Positions 28,157 through 42,576 are shown, numbered from the stretch's first letter. The stretch is 64,000 bases of DNA from Vibrio tubiashii ATCC 19109 (GCF_000772105.1 NZ_CP009354.1:2666001-2730000); one strand, 5' to 3'. The notes: generated by a model from the sequence alone, not told the origin. A program made the numbers and translations.

Positions 28157-31100
28157 ATGGTAGATAGAGAGCAAAATGCCCAAGGTCTATATACTCCGGA
28201 ACTGGAGCATGACGCTTGTGGTATCGGTTTTGTTGCTCACCTTAAAAACCGTAAATCACACGAAGTAGTTACTCAGGCACTGGATATGCTAGCCCGTATG
28301 GAACACCGCGGTGGTCAAGGTTGTGACCCATGTAGTGGTGACGGTGCAGGTATCTTATTGCAAAAGCCCCATGAATTTCTGTTAGAAGAAGCAGTAAAGC
28401 TTGGTATCAAGCTGCCTTCTTTTGAGAAATACGGTGTCGGTGTTGTACTTTTCCCTAAAGATGAACACAAACGCGCGCAATGTCGCGATATTTTAGAACG
28501 TAATGCAAAGCGTCTAGAGCTAGACGTTATTGGCTACCGCGTTCTACCGACTGACAACTCAATGATCGGTGCAGATCCTCTAAGCACCGAGCCTCAGTTT
28601 GAGCATGTATTTGTCTCAGGCGGTCCAGGTATCACACCTGAAGAACTAGAACGTAAACTTTACGTACTGCGAAACTACACAGTTCGCGTATGTCTGGAAA
28701 GCGTTTCTAACATTGGCGATGACTTCTACATCAACTCTATGTCTTACAAGACAGTGGTGTACAAGGGTCAGCTAACTACGGAACAAGTACCTCAGTACTT
28801 CCTAGATCTACAGAACCCAACCATGGTCAGCGCACTGGCACTGGTTCACTCTCGTTTCTCTACCAATACATTCCCGAAATGGCGTCTAGCACAGCCTTTC
28901 CGTTACATTGCTCACAACGGTGAAATCAACACAGTTCGCGGTAACCTGAACTGGATGAAAGCTCGTGAAGCAATCATTGAATCTGACCTGTTCACTCAGG
29001 CCGAGATCGACATGCTACTGCCTATCTGTCAGGAAGGTAGCTCGGATTCATCTAACTTCGATATGGCACTTGAGCTCCTAGTTCTATCTGGTCGCAGCCT
29101 GCCACATGCGCTAATGATGATGATCCCTGAAGCATGGCAAGAAAACAAAAACATGGATCCAACACGTCGCGCGTTCTATCAATACCACGCCAATGTGATG
29201 GAACCTTGGGATGGCCCAGCATCAGTCTGTTTCACCGACGGCGTACAAGTCGGTGCAACGCTTGACCGTAACGGTCTGCGCCCATCTCGCTACACAGTAA
29301 CTAAAGATGACTTCCTAGTGATGGCTTCCGAATCTGGCGTAGTTGAGATTGAGCCAGAAAACGTTGAGTTCCGTGGTCGTCTTCAGCCAGGTCGTATCTT
29401 CGTTGCTGACCTAGAACAAGGTCGCATCATTTCTGATGAAGAAGTGAAAGATGGTATTGCGTCGGCGCAGCCTTACGAAAAGTGGGTTGAAGAAAACCTC
29501 CTGAGCTTGAAGAAGCTGCCTGATGCAAGCAACGAATTCAACCAACCATCGCCAGAGAAGCTACTGCACAAGCAACAAGCATTTGGCGTAAGTTCTGAAG
29601 AAGTTAACGAGATCATCGTACCGATGGCGAAAGATGGCAAAGAACCACTTTCTGCAATGGGTGCCGACTGGCCGCTAGCGATTCTTTCGCACCAGTCACA
29701 ACATCTATCAAACTACTTTAAACAACTATTTGCTCAGGTAACTAACCCGCCAATCGACCCGATTCGTGAGCGCATGGTTATGTCTCTGAACACTTACCTA
29801 GGTAAAGATCAGAACCTACTCGCTGAGTCACCAGAACACTGTCAAAAAGTCGAGCTTGAGTCTCCGGTTCTTTCTAACTCTGAGCTTGAGAAACTACGTG
29901 CAATCGATAACGAGCACCTGCAAGCGAAGACACTAGACATCGTATTCCAAGCAAGCGAAGACGAAGGCAAGCTAGAGCGCGCACTTAAGCGTATCTGTCA
30001 GTATGCAGAAGATGCCGTCATCGATGGTTACTCAATCATCCTTCTGACAGACCGTGCGGTTAACTCTAACCACGCCGCAATTCCAGCTATGTTGGCGGTT
30101 GGCGCTGTTCACCACCACCTGATCCGTAAAGGTCTACGTGCCAAGTGTGACATCGTAGTTGAGACAGGTGATGCACGTGAAACGCACCACTTCGCAACAC
30201 TCGTCGGTTACGGCGCTAATGCAATTAACCCATACCTAGTTATCGAGACTATGGTTGAGCTGCAGCGCACTAAGAAGCTTGATCCTGAAACCAATATTCG
30301 CGACCTCTTTGAGAACTACCGTAAGTCTATCAACGGTGGTCTACTGAAGATCTTCTCGAAGATGGGTATCTCGACGCTGCAGTCTTACCACGGTGCACAG
30401 ATCTTCGAAGCACTAGGTATCAGCAAGTCCGTTGTCGATAAATACTTCACAGGTACGGTTTCACGCATCCAAGGTCTAACGATTGACGATATCGCAAAAG
30501 AAGTACTAGTGCGTCACCGCATTGGTTTCCCTACTCGTGAAATCCCAGTACAAGTGCTTGATGTGGGTGGTGTTTATCAGTGGAAACAGCGTGGTGAAAA
30601 ACACCTGTTTAACCCTGAGACTATCTCACTGCTACAAGAATCAACGCGCAACAAAGACTACTCTCAGTTCAAGAAATACGCGAAAGCGGTAGACGACCAA
30701 GGCGATAACGCAGCAACACTGCGTAGCCAGCTAGACTTTGTTAAAAACCCAGCAGGTTCTATCCCGCTAGAAGAAGTTGAGCCAATCGAAAACATCCTTA
30801 AGCGTTTCGCAACAGGTGCAATGTCATTCGGCTCTATCTCGTACGAAGCACACTCAACACTGGCTGTTGCGATGAACCGCATTGGCGCGAAATCGAACTC
30901 GGGTGAAGGTGGTGAAGACCCAACTCGTTTCGAGCGTAAAGAGAACGGTGATTGGGAACGCTCAGCAATCAAACAGGTTGCTTCAGGCCGCTTCGGTGTA
31001 ACTTCTTACTACCTCACTAACGCAGATGAGCTACAGATCAAGATGGCTCAAGGCGCGAAACCAGGTGAAGGTGGTCAGCTACCAGGTGATAAGGTTGATG

Positions 31101-32704
31101 ACTGGATCGGTGCAACACGTCACTCGACTCCGGGTGTTGGTCTAATCTCACCACCGCCACACCACGATATCTACTCAATCGAAGATTTGGCTCAGCTAAT
31201 CTACGACTTGAAGAACGCCAACCGCGCAGGTCGTGTCAACGTTAAGCTCGTTTCGGAAGCCGGTGTCGGTACCATCGCCTCAGGTGTAGCGAAAGCGAAA
31301 GCAGACGTTGTCCTGATCGCTGGTTTCGATGGCGGTACTGGTGCATCACCAATGTCGTCTATCCGACACACAGGTCTGCCTTGGGAACTTGGTCTAGCAG
31401 AAACGCACCAAACTCTCATCAAGAACGGTCTACGTAACCGTATCGTAGTTCAGTCTGATGGCCAGATGAAAACACCTCGCGACCTTGCAGTCGCAACGCT
31501 ACTCGGTGCTGAAGAGTGGGGTGTGGCAACAGCAGCATTGGTTGTTGAAGGTTGTATCATGATGCGTAAGTGTCACAAGAACACCTGTCCTGTTGGTATC
31601 GCAACCCAGAACAAGACTCTACGTGAGCGCTTTGATGGCCGCGTAGAAGACGTAGTGACATTCTTCCAGTACATGGCTGAAGGTCTACGTGAAGTGATGG
31701 CTGAACTTGGCTACCGCACTATCGATGAGATGGTTGGTCAGTCGCACAAACTCAAAGTTCGTGAAGACATCAAACACTGGAAATACAAGAACCTAGACCT
31801 ATCACCTGTGCTTCACATTGAGCAAGCACGTGAAGGCGATGGCATCTACAACCAAACAGAGCAAAACCACAACCTAGAAGAAGTTCTAGACCGTAAATTG
31901 ATTCAAGCAGCTATCCCAGCCCTTGAAAAAGGCGAAGCAGTTAACGCTGAATTCCCTATTATCAATACGGATCGCTCTGCAGGTACCATGCTGTCGAACG
32001 AAATCTCTAAGGTTTACAAAGACACAGGTCTACCACAACCGATGAACGTCAAGTTCACAGGTTCTGCTGGTCAGTCATTCGGTGCCTTCCTAGCTAAGGG
32101 CGTGAAGTTTGAAGTGGAAGGTGATGCGAACGACTACTGGGGTAAAGGTTTATCTGGCGGTACGCTTGTGCTTTACCCTGACGCGAAGTCAACCATCGTT
32201 GCTGAAGACAACATCGTAGTGGGTAACGTTTGTTTCTACGGTGCAACATCAGGCGAGTCTTATATTCGCGGTATGGCAGGTGAACGTTTCTGTGTACGTA
32301 ACTCAGGCGCGAAAGTGGTTGTTGAGGGTGTGGGTGACCACGGTTGTGAATACATGACAGGTGGTGTCGCAGTAATCCTTGGTTCAACAGGTCGCAACTT
32401 TGCAGCAGGTATGAGTGGCGGTGTCGCTTACGTTTGGGATAAGTCTGAAGACTTTGAAACTAAGCTCAACCCAGAACTTGTCGACCTCGATCCAATCGAA
32501 GCCGAAGATCGCGCATTACTGAAAGAGATGCTTACTAAGCATGTTGAGTTCACAGGAAGTGAAGTTGCTCAGTCTTTCCTAGACAACTTTGAAGCAAGCC
32601 TAGCCTCTATGGTTAAGGTGATGCCGCGTGACTACAAAGCGGTACTTCAAAAGCGTAAGGCTGAAGCAGAGCAAGCACAAACGGAACAGGCGGAGGCAGT
32701 ATAA
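28157..32704 (+). CDS. gltB: Glutamate synthase (NADPH) large subunit, first copy
   Basis: 1515 residues from ATG 28157 (GGAAGGA upstream; 28127 is an open extension). A short propeptide ends before the N-terminal nucleophile Cys in CGIGFVAHL, the class II glutamine amidotransferase. The central and FMN-binding alpha/beta barrel follow, with [10 protein letters not shown] and [13 protein letters not shown], and the [3Fe-4S] cysteines in [15 protein letters not shown]. The C-terminal GxGxG helix is near residues 1290-1470. With GltD it makes glutamate from glutamine and 2-oxoglutarate. It overlaps gltD-1 by one base. It is clearly less like E. coli GltB than the second copy. Confidence 0.95.
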   Translation: MVDREQNAQGLYTPELEHDACGIGFVAHLKNRKSHEVVTQALDMLARMEHRGGQGCDPCSGDGAGILLQKPHEFLLEEAVKLGIKLPSFEKYGVGVVLFPKDEHKRAQCRDILERNAKRLELDVIGYRVLPTDNSMIGADPLSTEPQFEHVFVSGGPGITPEELERKLYVLRNYTVRVCLESVSNIGDDFYINSMSYKTVVYKGQLTTEQVPQYFLDLQNPTMVSALALVHSRFSTNTFPKWRLAQPFRYIAHNGEINTVRGNLNWMKAREAIIESDLFTQAEIDMLLPICQEGSSDSSNFDMALELLVLSGRSLPHALMMMIPEAWQENKNMDPTRRAFYQYHANVMEPWDGPASVCFTDGVQVGATLDRNGLRPSRYTVTKDDFLVMASESGVVEIEPENVEFRGRLQPGRIFVADLEQGRIISDEEVKDGIASAQPYEKWVEENLLSLKKLPDASNEFNQPSPEKLLHKQQAFGVSSEEVNEIIVPMAKDGKEPLSAMGADWPLAILSHQSQHLSNYFKQLFAQVTNPPIDPIRERMVMSLNTYLGKDQNLLAESPEHCQKVELESPVLSNSELEKLRAIDNEHLQAKTLDIVFQASEDEGKLERALKRICQYAEDAVIDGYSIILLTDRAVNSNHAAIPAMLAVGAVHHHLIRKGLRAKCDIVVETGDARETHHFATLVGYGANAINPYLVIETMVELQRTKKLDPETNIRDLFENYRKSINGGLLKIFSKMGISTLQSYHGAQIFEALGISKSVVDKYFTGTVSRIQGLTIDDIAKEVLVRHRIGFPTREIPVQVLDVGGVYQWKQRGEKHLFNPETISLLQESTRNKDYSQFKKYAKAVDDQGDNAATLRSQLDFVKNPAGSIPLEEVEPIENILKRFATGAMSFGSISYEAHSTLAVAMNRIGAKSNSGEGGEDPTRFERKENGDWERSAIKQVASGRFGVTSYYLTNADELQIKMAQGAKPGEGGQLPGDKVDDWIGATRHSTPGVGLISPPPHHDIYSIEDLAQLIYDLKNANRAGRVNVKLVSEAGVGTIASGVAKAKADVVLIAGFDGGTGASPMSSIRHTGLPWELGLAETHQTLIKNGLRNRIVVQSDGQMKTPRDLAVATLLGAEEWGVATAALVVEGCIMMRKCHKNTCPVGIATQNKTLRERFDGRVEDVVTFFQYMAEGLREVMAELGYRTIDEMVGQSHKLKVREDIKHWKYKNLDLSPVLHIEQAREGDGIYNQTEQNHNLEEVLDRKLIQAAIPALEKGEAVNAEFPIINTDRSAGTMLSNEISKVYKDTGLPQPMNVKFTGSAGQSFGAFLAKGVKFEVEGDANDYWGKGLSGGTLVLYPDAKSTIVAEDNIVVGNVCFYGATSGESYIRGMAGERFCVRNSGAKVVVEGVGDHGCEYMTGGVAVILGSTGRNFAAGMSGGVAYVWDKSEDFETKLNPELVDLDPIEAEDRALLKEMLTKHVEFTGSEVAQSFLDNFEASLASMVKVMPRDYKAVLQKRKAEAEQAQTEQAEAV

Positions 32705-34173
32705 TGGGTAAGCCTACTGGATTTTTAGAACATGGTCGCGAGCTTCCAAAGAAGCTCGACCCATCGGTTCGTATTGAAGACAACAAAGAGTTCGTTTTAA
32801 ACGAAGAGTTTGGCGATAAGATCAATACTCAGGCTTCTCGTTGTATGGACTGTGGTGTTCCTTTCTGTCACAGCGGGTGTCCGATTGGCAACATCATTCC
32901 AGAATTTAACGATGCCGTTTATCGTGATAGTTGGGAAGAAGCGTGGAACATTCTAAGTTCTACCAATAACTTCCCTGAGTTTACAGGTCGTGTCTGCCCT
33001 TCTCCGTGTGAAAGTGCATGTGTACTTGGTATCAACCAAGATCCAATCACTATCTGTAACATCGAGAAAACCATTGTAGAAACTGCGTACCGTGAAGGGT
33101 ACGCAAAACCTAAAACGCCTCGTTCTCGTACAGGTAAAACTATTGCAATCATAGGTTCTGGGCCTGCGGGCCTTGCAGCCGCTGAGCAGCTCAATAGTGC
33201 CGGTCACTCAGTGACAGTATTTGAGCGTGACGAGAAAGTCGGTGGTCTACTACGCTTCGGTATTCCTGATTTCAAATTGGGCATGGATGTGATTGATCGT
33301 AAGATCAACCTAATGGCTGAAGCGGGCGTTGAATTCAAAGTAAACCAACACATCGGTGTTGATGTAAATGCTCAGCAATTACGCCAAGAATATGATGTCG
33401 TGCTACTAACAGGTGGTTCAACGGTTCCACGCGATCTCCCGGTTCCTGGTCGTGAGCTGAAAGGCGTTCATTTCGCAATGGAATTCCTAGGCCAAAACAA
33501 CCGCCGTGCCAACGATATGGATCTTAAAGGTGAAGAAATTCACGCCAAAGACAAACATGTTGTGGTTATCGGTGGTGGTGATACGGGTTCTGACTGTGTT
33601 GGTACCTCTAATCGCCATAAAGCCGCGAGCGTTACTCAGGTTGAGATTATGCCGATCCCACCAGAAAAACGCCCTGCGAACATGCCTTGGCCTCAATACC
33701 CAATGATCATGAAAACAACCACTTCTCACGAAGAAGGTTGTGATCGCCACTGGAACATCCTGACTAAAGAGTTCATCGGTAACGATGAAGGTCAGGTAAC
33801 AGGTCTACGCATAGCTGATATCGTATGGAAAGATGCAGCGCCAGGCGAGCGCCCTACTTTTGAAGAAGTAGCAAACTCGGAGCGTGTTATCCCATGTGAT
33901 ATGGCCTTCCTAGCAATGGGCTTCTTACACCCAGAACCAACAGGTGTGCTTGCTCAACTTGATATCAAACTTGATGAGCGTGGTAACGTAGCAACTGAAG
34001 GCTTTGCAACTAACCAGAAAGGTGTCTTTGCAGCCGGTGATATGCGTACTGGCCAGTCTCTGGTGGTACGTTGCATCAATGAGGGACGTGAATGTGCAAT
34101 TGCGATTGATGATTACCTAATGGGTAATTCTAATCTTGAAGCAAAAGCTGACTCACTGATGCTCTCAGCATAA
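32704..34173 (+). CDS. gltD: Glutamate synthase (NADPH) small subunit, first copy
   Basis: 489 residues. The N-terminal ferredoxin-like part has the cysteine clusters [16 protein letters not shown] and CPSPCESAC, which hold [4Fe-4S] clusters. The FAD site is [13 protein letters not shown] near residue 155 and the NADPH site is [13 protein letters not shown] near residue 290. It feeds NADPH electrons to GltB. ATG overlaps the gltB-1 stop (TAATG). It is 19 residues longer than the second copy and differs in the cysteine context. Confidence 0.94.
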   Translation: MGKPTGFLEHGRELPKKLDPSVRIEDNKEFVLNEEFGDKINTQASRCMDCGVPFCHSGCPIGNIIPEFNDAVYRDSWEEAWNILSSTNNFPEFTGRVCPSPCESACVLGINQDPITICNIEKTIVETAYREGYAKPKTPRSRTGKTIAIIGSGPAGLAAAEQLNSAGHSVTVFERDEKVGGLLRFGIPDFKLGMDVIDRKINLMAEAGVEFKVNQHIGVDVNAQQLRQEYDVVLLTGGSTVPRDLPVPGRELKGVHFAMEFLGQNNRRANDMDLKGEEIHAKDKHVVVIGGGDTGSDCVGTSNRHKAASVTQVEIMPIPPEKRPANMPWPQYPMIMKTTTSHEEGCDRHWNILTKEFIGNDEGQVTGLRIADIVWKDAAPGERPTFEEVANSERVIPCDMAFLAMGFLHPEPTGVLAQLDIKLDERGNVATEGFATNQKGVFAAGDMRTGQSLVVRCINEGRECAIAIDDYLMGNSNLEAKADSLMLSA

Positions 34174-34254
34174 TGATTAGCCACCTAAGAAGCTCATTTA
34201 GTAGATTCTAGGTGGTTAAGCATAAACAATCATTCCTTCCAAACTTTTCCGATT

Positions 34255-34287
34255 GACCAGTACATTGTGCTGGTCTTTTTTATTTTT
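34255..34287 (+). terminator. Intrinsic terminator after gltD-1
   Basis: GACCAG and CTGGTC pair around a nine-base loop, followed by TTTTTTATTTTT. It ends the first glt operon about 80 bp after the gltD-1 stop. Confidence 0.8.
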
Positions 34288-34540
34288 CCAAAACACCCTT
34301 TGTTGCAAAATTGTAACAATAAAAACCTTAAGCTTCTGAATTATATAGGTTATTACAGCGTATTCAGTGGTAAATCGCATATTGACGTGATATTCCACCA
34401 AGAACTTGACCTTTTTTACAATAACCTATACGTTGTGAAGTCGATGAAAATGAATTCGTCCAATTTTGTTAAATATTTTAAGAACATTTACTGCATATCT
34501 ATCCGATATATAACAATTAGAACGCATAGTTAGTCATACA

Positions 34541-34582
34541 TACCAACCCTTTTGATGTTGGTAGTTCTGTCGGGATGACAGA
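34541..34582 (+). promoter_or_regulatory. Two tandem stem-loops in the gltB-2 leader
   Basis: TACCAAC (34541-34547) pairs with GTTGGTA (34557-34563), and TCTGTC (34566-34571) pairs with GACAGA (34577-34582), the second with a GGGAT loop. They are separated by two bases and end 21 bp before the gltB-2 ATG; the ribosome site GGGAG follows. This could control translation; no regulator is recognised. Confidence 0.45.
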
Positions 34583-34602
34583 GAAGCAAAGGGAGAATTG
34601 CA

Positions 34603-37600
34603 ATGGCTTTATATGATCCTCGTCTTGAAAAAGACAACTGTGGATTTGGCTTGATTGCACATATGGAAGGTGAGCCAAGCCATAAACTGGTACGCACCGC
34701 AATTTCAGCACTTGACCGCATGACCCACCGTGGTGGTATCGCCGCAGACGGTAAAACGGGTGATGGCTGTGGTCTTTTATTACAAAAGCCCGACTCATAT
34801 CTTCGTCTTATCGCTGAAGAAAATGGTTTCAACCTCGGCAAACAATATGCCGTTGGTATGATTTTTTTTAATCAAGACCCTCTTAAAACTCAACAAGCTA
34901 AAGACATTATTAATCAAGAGCTTGCAAAAGAGACATTGACCGTCTCAGGTTGGCGAGAAGTGCCGACCAACTCGGCAGTGTTAGGCCCAATTGCGGCTGA
35001 TTCACTGCCCAATATTCAGCAAGTTTTTATCTCAGCACCTGCCGGGTGGCGTGAGCGCGACATTGAACGACGCCTGTATATCGCTCGCCGCCGAATTGAA
35101 AAACAGATCGTTGACGATAACGAGTTTTATATTTGTAGCTTATCGACTCAAGTCATGGTGTACAAAGGTCTGTGTATGCCCGCAGACTTACCTAGGTTCT
35201 ACTTAGACCTCGCCGATCTACGAATGGAATCAGCTATCTGCCTGTTCCACCAGCGTTTTTCGACTAACACTCAACCGCGTTGGCCTCTGGCTCAGCCATT
35301 CAGGTATCTCGCCCATAATGGTGAGATCAATACGATTCAAGGCAATAGGCAGTGGGCGCGAGCGCGTGCTTATAAATTTGCTTCGCCGCTCCTACCCGAC
35401 CTGCAAACGGCCGCACCTTTCGTCAATGAAACGGGATCAGATTCATCAAGCTTAGATAATATGCTCGACCTGTTCTTAGCCGGGGGCATGGATATCTTCC
35501 GCGCTATGCGTATGCTCGTTCCACCAGCGTGGCAAAACCACCCGGATATGGACCCAGATCTACGCGCCTTCTACGACTTCAACTCGAAACATATGGAACC
35601 GTGGGACGGCCCAGCGGGGATCGTACTGTCCGATGGCCGATATGCGGCATGTAACTTAGATAGAAATGGCCTGCGCCCTGCTCGTTATGTGATCACTAAA
35701 GACAAGCTGATCACTCTTGCATCAGAAGTTGGTATTTGGGATTACGCACCGGATGAAGTCGCGGAAAAAGGCCGCGTAGGCCCCGGTGAACTGCTCGTAG
35801 TGGATACTCGCCAAGGCAAGCTATGGCAATCAAGCGAAATTGATAATGATCTTAAAGGTCGCCATCCATATAAAGAGTGGATGGATAGCAATGTTCATAA
35901 ACTTACACCATTCTCGCAGTTGGCAGAGGATCAGGTTGGGGAACGTAGCTTTGACGATGACCAACTCAAGACCTACCAAAAACAGTTTGCGATGAGCAAC
36001 GAGGAAGTCGATCAGGTCCTTCGTGTTCTGGGTGATATGGGACAAGAAGCCGTTGGCTCAATGGGTGATGACACGCCAATGGCAGTGCTCTCTTCCAAAG
36101 AACGCCTTGTCACTGACTACTTCCGTCAAAAATTCGCTCAAGTGACCAACCCACCAATCGATCCATTGCGTGAAAAACACGTCATGTCACTTGCAACCAG
36201 TATTGGTCAGGAGATGAATGTCTTCTGTGAAACCGATGGTCACGCCCACCGAGTTACCTTTGATTCTCCTGTTCTGCTTTACTCAGATATGAAGCAGTTG
36301 CTTGAGCTAAACGATCAACATTATGGCAACTCAGTACTGGATATTAACTACGATCCTCAAGAGAAAGATCTCGAAAAGGCCATCTTAGATCTTTGTGTTC
36401 AAGCCGAGCAGGCGGTAAAAGAAGGCTCTGTGCTCGTGGTTCTTTCTGACCGAGCATTACGCAAAGGCATGTTACCTATCCCAGCCGCGATGGCAGTTGG
36501 CGCAGTGCAAAGCCGCTTGATAGAAGCTAACTTACGCTGTGACGCTAACATCATTGCCGAAACAGGAACGGTGCGTGATCCGCATCAATTTGCGGTTCTG
36601 CTCGGCTTCGGAGCAACCGCGGTTTACCCGTATCTCGCCTATGAAGCCTTAGGCAAAGTGATTGACGATGGTGCGATCGATAAGAGCTATCGCGAAGTGA
36701 TGCAGAACTACCAGTACGGCATCAACAAAGGCCTGTACAAGATTATGTCTAAGATGGGCATTTCAACGGTCGCTTCATACCGTTGTTCGCAGTTGTTTGA
36801 AGCTGTCGGCCTAAGTCAGGAAGTCGTCGAACTGTGCTTTAATGGTGTTACAACCCGAATTCAAGGTGCAAACTTTGAAGACTTTGAGCAAGACCTATAT
36901 AACCTTTCTCGCAAAGCTTGGGCGAAGCGTAAACCTATCGAACATGGTGGGCTACTCAAATATGTCCATGGTGGTGAGTACCACGCCTACAACCCAGATG
37001 TTGTAGGAACATTGCAAACCGCAGTTAAGTCCGGTGACTCTTCCGACTATAAGAGTTTTGCCAAACAGGTCAATGATCGCCCTGTCGCGATGCTGCGTGA
37101 CCTAATGCAGTTGAAAAAGTCTGATTCCCCGCTACCACTGGAACAGATCGAACCAAGCACTGAACTGTTCAAACGATTTGATTCAGCAGCGATGTCTATC
37201 GGCGCTTTAAGCCCTGAGGCTCATGAAGCACTGGCAGCCGCCATGAACCGACTGGGTGGCTACTCAAACTCAGGTGAAGGTGGTGAAGATCCACGCCGTT
37301 TTGGTACTGAACGTAACTCTCGTATCAAGCAGATTGCCTCAGGACGTTTTGGTGTAACACCTCACTACTTAACTAATGCTGATGTCTTGCAAATCAAGGT
37401 CGCACAAGGGGCGAAGCCCGGTGAAGGCGGTCAATTGCCGGGGCATAAGGTCACGGCTGAAATCGCTAAACTTCGTTATTCAGTGCAAGGGGTAACCCTT
37501 ATCTCCCCTCCTCCTCATCACGATATCTATTCGATTGAGGATTTGGCTCAGCTTATTTTCGACCTTAAGCAGGTCAATCCGAGTGCACTGGTATCGGTGA

Positions 37601-39066
37601 AATTGGTTTCAGAACCTGGTGTCGGCACTATCGCAACAGGGGTTGCCAAGGCTTACGCCGATCTGATTACCATTTCTGGCTATGACGGCGGTACGGCAGC
37701 AAGCCCACTCACCTCAGTAAAATATGCAGGTAGCCCTTGGGAACTCGGCCTTGCCGAAACTCAACAGGCTCTAGTTACCAATGGTCTTCGCCACAAGATT
37801 CGCCTCCAAGTTGATGGTGGCTTGAAAACTGGCTTAGATGTAGTCAAAGCGGCAATTCTTGGTGCAGAAAGCTTCGGTTTTGGTACCGCTCCAATGGTCG
37901 CGATGGGTTGTAAGTTCTTACGTATTTGTCACTTAAATAACTGTGCGACAGGCGTTGCTACGCAAGATGACACCTTACGTAAAGAATACTTCAAAGGTCT
38001 ACCTGAGATGGTGATGAACTACTTTGTCGGTCTTGCTGATGAAGTGCGCGAGCTGTTAGCGGAACTCGGTGTTGAAAAGCTAACTGATCTCATTGGTCGT
38101 ACCGATCTACTTGAAGCAGTAGAAGGAATGACAGCCAAACAGAGCAAGCTCGATCTATCTAGTATCCTTGAAGCACCAGTGTCACCACAAAACCATCCGC
38201 TGTATTGGACCGAGCCAAACGCTCCATTTGATAAAGCAGAACTCAACCAAAAGATCGTCGAAGATACCTTAGCAGCTGTAGAAGCCAAGCAAGGGGCAGA
38301 CCTCTTCTATAACGTCATTAACACTGACCGTTCAATTGGTGCTCGTCTTTCTGGTGAAATCGCCAAACGCTATGGTAACCAAGGTATGGCTGCCACACCG
38401 ATTAAACTCCATCTCGATGGTACGGCAGGTCAGTCATTTGGCGTCTGGAATGCGGGCGGTGTTGAACTCTATCTGACGGGTGATGCTAATGACTATGTCG
38501 GTAAAGGCATGGCTGGCGGTAAGATTGTTATCAAGCCGCACCAAGGTACCGCCTTTAGATGTAATGAGGCGACCATCATAGGCAACACCTGTTTGTATGG
38601 CGCAACAGGCGGCAAGCTATTTGCCGCAGGTACTGCAGGCGAGCGCTTCGGAGTACGTAATTCTGGCACCATCTCTGTGATTGAAGGCGCTGGCGATAAT
38701 GCTTGTGAATACATGACAGGCGGTATTGTTGCCATTCTTGGGGCGACTGGCGTGAACTTTGGCGCAGGTATGACTGGCGGCTTTGCCTACGTCTTGGATG
38801 AAAACGACGACTTCCAAGGTCGCGTGAACCAAGAATCGGTAGAGGCAGTTGCCCTTTCTGAACTCTATATTCATCAGGAACATTTACGTGGCTTAATTGC
38901 AGAACACTTAGAAGAGACAGGATCTGCTCACGCAGAAAATATCTTAGCGAACTTTGATGAATGGATTCCAAAGTTCTACTTAGTGAAACCTCAAGCAGCA
39001 GACTTAAACACCCTGCTAGGCCATCAAAGCCGCAGTGCCGCAGAACTGCGCGTTCAAGTCCAATAA
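34603..39066 (+). CDS. gltB: Glutamate synthase (NADPH) large subunit, second copy (E. coli-like)
   Basis: 1487 residues. The start [25 protein letters not shown] gives the amidotransferase Cys after a short propeptide. The barrel carries [14 protein letters not shown] and [16 protein letters not shown]. The [3Fe-4S] cysteines are in [15 protein letters not shown], and the GxGxG domain ends near residue 1440. By memory it is close to E. coli GltB along its whole length (for example [15 protein letters not shown]), unlike the first copy. AAGGGAG precedes the ATG. gltD-2 starts 21 bp after its stop. Confidence 0.95.
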   Translation: MALYDPRLEKDNCGFGLIAHMEGEPSHKLVRTAISALDRMTHRGGIAADGKTGDGCGLLLQKPDSYLRLIAEENGFNLGKQYAVGMIFFNQDPLKTQQAKDIINQELAKETLTVSGWREVPTNSAVLGPIAADSLPNIQQVFISAPAGWRERDIERRLYIARRRIEKQIVDDNEFYICSLSTQVMVYKGLCMPADLPRFYLDLADLRMESAICLFHQRFSTNTQPRWPLAQPFRYLAHNGEINTIQGNRQWARARAYKFASPLLPDLQTAAPFVNETGSDSSSLDNMLDLFLAGGMDIFRAMRMLVPPAWQNHPDMDPDLRAFYDFNSKHMEPWDGPAGIVLSDGRYAACNLDRNGLRPARYVITKDKLITLASEVGIWDYAPDEVAEKGRVGPGELLVVDTRQGKLWQSSEIDNDLKGRHPYKEWMDSNVHKLTPFSQLAEDQVGERSFDDDQLKTYQKQFAMSNEEVDQVLRVLGDMGQEAVGSMGDDTPMAVLSSKERLVTDYFRQKFAQVTNPPIDPLREKHVMSLATSIGQEMNVFCETDGHAHRVTFDSPVLLYSDMKQLLELNDQHYGNSVLDINYDPQEKDLEKAILDLCVQAEQAVKEGSVLVVLSDRALRKGMLPIPAAMAVGAVQSRLIEANLRCDANIIAETGTVRDPHQFAVLLGFGATAVYPYLAYEALGKVIDDGAIDKSYREVMQNYQYGINKGLYKIMSKMGISTVASYRCSQLFEAVGLSQEVVELCFNGVTTRIQGANFEDFEQDLYNLSRKAWAKRKPIEHGGLLKYVHGGEYHAYNPDVVGTLQTAVKSGDSSDYKSFAKQVNDRPVAMLRDLMQLKKSDSPLPLEQIEPSTELFKRFDSAAMSIGALSPEAHEALAAAMNRLGGYSNSGEGGEDPRRFGTERNSRIKQIASGRFGVTPHYLTNADVLQIKVAQGAKPGEGGQLPGHKVTAEIAKLRYSVQGVTLISPPPHHDIYSIEDLAQLIFDLKQVNPSALVSVKLVSEPGVGTIATGVAKAYADLITISGYDGGTAASPLTSVKYAGSPWELGLAETQQALVTNGLRHKIRLQVDGGLKTGLDVVKAAILGAESFGFGTAPMVAMGCKFLRICHLNNCATGVATQDDTLRKEYFKGLPEMVMNYFVGLADEVRELLAELGVEKLTDLIGRTDLLEAVEGMTAKQSKLDLSSILEAPVSPQNHPLYWTEPNAPFDKAELNQKIVEDTLAAVEAKQGADLFYNVINTDRSIGARLSGEIAKRYGNQGMAATPIKLHLDGTAGQSFGVWNAGGVELYLTGDANDYVGKGMAGGKIVIKPHQGTAFRCNEATIIGNTCLYGATGGKLFAAGTAGERFGVRNSGTISVIEGAGDNACEYMTGGIVAILGATGVNFGAGMTGGFAYVLDENDDFQGRVNQESVEAVALSELYIHQEHLRGLIAEHLEETGSAHAENILANFDEWIPKFYLVKPQAADLNTLLGHQSRSAAELRVQVQ

Positions 39067-39084
39067 TTCATGGAGGATGTTTGA

Positions 39085-40500
<1,416 letters not shown>

Positions 40501-40516
40501 CCTTAGCTCAACTCAC

Positions 40517-40547
40517 AAAAGGATCCATTAATTGGATCCTTTTTTTA
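40517..40547 (+). terminator. Intrinsic terminator after gltD-2
   Basis: AAAAGGATCCA TTAAT TGGATCCTTTT: a long perfect stem followed by a T-run ends the second glt operon. Confidence 0.9.
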
Positions 40548-40595
40548 TTTAAAACATATAATTGAATTCAATTAGAGTAAGACAAGGTATTCAAA

Positions 40596-41024
40596 ATGAA
40601 GAACGCTGCTCTCCTTTCAATCACCCTATTGGGTTTAACCGCTTGTAGCCAAGGAGTTCAAGAAATGCAAGATCGTACAGCTTCACCTTGCGGTGACAAA
40701 CCTAACTGCGTTTCAACACAAGACACTCGACCAGAGCATAAACTCGCCCCGTTTGAACTCAATGACGGCGTGACCTTAGATCAGATCGAAGCTGTAGTAC
40801 TAAAAGAGCCAAGAACCAAAACTGCGGAAAAAAGCGCTGATTATTTACGAGTAGAATTTACCAGTAAGATCATGCGTTTCGTCGATGATTTGGAATTAAG
40901 AATAGAAGGGAATAGTCTGATTGTTCGCTCTGAGTCTCGCACCGGTCACTCTGATTTTGGCGTTAACCGCAAACGCGCTGACACACTGAGAGCCGCACTG
41001 ACTGAGGCTAAGCTGGTTAAGTAG
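40596..41024 (+). CDS. DUF1499 lipoprotein
   Basis: 142 residues. The signal peptide carries the lipobox LTAC (Cys17). The mature part contains CGDKPNCVSTQDTRPEH and YLRVEFTSKIMRFVDDLELRI, the DUF1499 signature with two nearby cysteines. Function is unknown. It stands alone between the glt operon and the convergent truB operon. Confidence 0.85.
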   Translation: MKNAALLSITLLGLTACSQGVQEMQDRTASPCGDKPNCVSTQDTRPEHKLAPFELNDGVTLDQIEAVVLKEPRTKTAEKSADYLRVEFTSKIMRFVDDLELRIEGNSLIVRSESRTGHSDFGVNRKRADTLRAALTEAKLVK

Positions 41025-41049
41025 CCTCTTACACTAGTGTCCAGGCTCC

Positions 41050-41084
41050 TTTGCCAAGGCTTGAGATTTCGACGCCTTGGCAAA
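41050..41084. repeat. 11-bp perfect inverted repeat
   Basis: TTTGCCAAGGC and GCCTTGGCAAA flank a 13-base loop in the short gap after the DUF1499 gene. No T-run follows on either strand, so it is not a standard intrinsic terminator. It could be a protein site or an RNA structure. Confidence 0.5.
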
Positions 41085-41168
41085 CCTTACAACAGGGTAA
41101 CAACTGGATGAGATGAACTTTGTTGCTATTGCGGCCATGTATACGCGGACATTACTCTACACTGGCAT

Positions 41169-41198
41169 AAAAAAACCGAAGCATTGAGCTTCGGTTTA
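41169..41198 (-). terminator. Intrinsic terminator after truB
   Basis: Minus strand AAACCGAAGC TCAA TGCTTCGGTTT followed by T-run and ATGCC. It ends the secG-to-truB transcription unit. Confidence 0.88.
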
Positions 41199-41221
41199 AT
41201 GTATTCAGTAACGATAGTCTG

Positions 41222-42169
41222 TTACTCAGCTTCTTCGCGGAAGACAACTAGGCGCTTTGGTGCCACCTTGCCATCATCATTCACTTCAGCAACACCAATG
41301 AACAGCTTCTCTTCACCGGAAGTCATACGCAGCGGTGTGCCTTCTGGTGCACCAAACACTTGTACTGGCATGCCGTGTTGAACCAAGTTGGTCAGTTCAG
41401 CATTAAGATTTACTTCTGGTAAATCTTCTACCGCGGTATCCATTGGTAACAACAGCGGATCAAGTAGCTCTTTTGGTGCGATTTCATCACGATGTGCTTG
41501 CTCTAACAGCTCGTTAAGTTGCTCTAGAGTCACCATTTTCTCGTATGGATATTTAGCAACCCCAGTACGACGAAGCATAGTAACATGAGCACCACAGCCT
41601 AGCATCTCACCAAGATCATCAACGATAGTGCGGATGTAAGTGCCTTTAGAACAATGGACTTCCATCTCGACTTCATCACCTTCAAAGCGATGCAGGACGA
41701 TTTCATAAACCGTAATTTTGCGTGATTCACGCGGCACTTCAATACCTTTTCGTGCATACTCATACAAAGGCTTACCTTGGTATTTCAATGCCGAAAACAT
41801 CGAAGGCACTTGATCAGATTCACCACGGAACTTATCAATGCAGGCTTCAAGCTTGTCGAGAGAAACGTCTACCGGGCGAGTCTCAACCACTTCACCATCA
41901 GAATCCGAAGTATCCGTGCGTTCACCTAACTTGGCGATCACTCGGTAGCGTTTATCAGAATCCAACAAGAACTGAGAAAACTTGGTGGCTTCACCAAGAC
42001 AGATTGGCAGCATACCTGTCGCTAGGGGATCCAGAGCACCGGTATGACCTGCTTTCTCTGCAAAGTAAATGCGTTTTACTTTCTGCAGTGCATCATTAGA
42101 TGAAATGCCTGTTGGCTTGTCTAAAAGGACAACACCATTAATTGGACGACCTTTACGACGACGAGCCAT
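41222..42169 (-). CDS. truB: tRNA pseudouridine-55 synthase TruB
   Basis: 315 residues. The catalytic aspartate is in [20 protein letters not shown] near residue 48. A C-terminal PUA-like domain begins near residue 250 ([20 protein letters not shown]). TruB makes pseudouridine-55 in nearly all tRNAs and also acts as a tRNA chaperone. Its ATG overlaps the rbfA stop by one base. Confidence 0.96.
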   Translation of the reverse strand: MARRRKGRPINGVVLLDKPTGISSNDALQKVKRIYFAEKAGHTGALDPLATGMLPICLGEATKFSQFLLDSDKRYRVIAKLGERTDTSDSDGEVVETRPVDVSLDKLEACIDKFRGESDQVPSMFSALKYQGKPLYEYARKGIEVPRESRKITVYEIVLHRFEGDEVEMEVHCSKGTYIRTIVDDLGEMLGCGAHVTMLRRTGVAKYPYEKMVTLEQLNELLEQAHRDEIAPKELLDPLLLPMDTAVEDLPEVNLNAELTNLVQHGMPVQVFGAPEGTPLRMTSGEEKLFIGVAEVNDDGKVAPKRLVVFREEAE

Positions 42170-42576
42170 TACTCTTCACCTGTCTGATCTTCTTCACGGC
42201 CAGCGTCATGCTGTTTACGCTTATCTTCGTTAACTACCTCTGACACTAGGTTTGACATACGCATACCCTCGACAAGTGTATTGTCGTAGTGGAAACGTAC
42301 TTCAGGTGTTAGACGTAGGCGAATGCGTTTGCCTAGCATCATACGGATATGGACTTCATGCTCACGTAGTGCTTCTAGGCAAGACTCTGGCGTTTGCTCA
42401 CCAACACATAGGAAAGTAACGAAAACTTTCGCGTATGCTAAATCACGTGACACTTCCACATCAGAAATCGTCACCATGCCTAGGCGAGAATCACGAACTT
42501 CGCGTTGAAGGATCATTGCGAGTTCTTTTTGCAGCTGCTGTGCAACACGCTGCGTGCGGCTAAATTCTTTTGACAT
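42169..42576 (-). CDS. rbfA: 30S ribosome-binding factor RbfA
   Basis: 135 residues. [23 protein letters not shown] and the KH-like core with AKVFVTFL, then [15 protein letters not shown], are typical of RbfA. It helps late 30S maturation and cold growth. It follows infB by 114 bp. Confidence 0.96.
   Translation of the reverse strand: MSKEFSRTQRVAQQLQKELAMILQREVRDSRLGMVTISDVEVSRDLAYAKVFVTFLCVGEQTPESCLEALREHEVHIRMMLGKRIRLRLTPEVRFHYDNTLVEGMRMSNLVSEVVNEDKRKQHDAGREEDQTGEE

Larger units (their letters stand above)
34174..34602. other. Intergenic region between the two glutamate synthase operons
   Basis: 429 bp with no convincing gene. It contains an intrinsic terminator (about 34255-34287), an AT-rich stretch with a possible promoter TTGACC at about 34406 and TATACG 15 bp later, and two neighbouring hairpins just before the gltB-2 ribosome site (34541-34563 and 34566-34582). 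The short open frames here have AT-biased composition and no ribosome sites, so I read them as chance. Confidence 0.6.

Noticed and set aside
27940..28167. 75-codon frame in the gltB-1 leader
   Set aside because: No ribosome site or recognisable motif; it overlaps the gltB start in another frame.
34267..34533. 88-codon frame between the glt operons
   Set aside because: A+T-rich chance frame overlapping the terminator; no ribosome site or homology.
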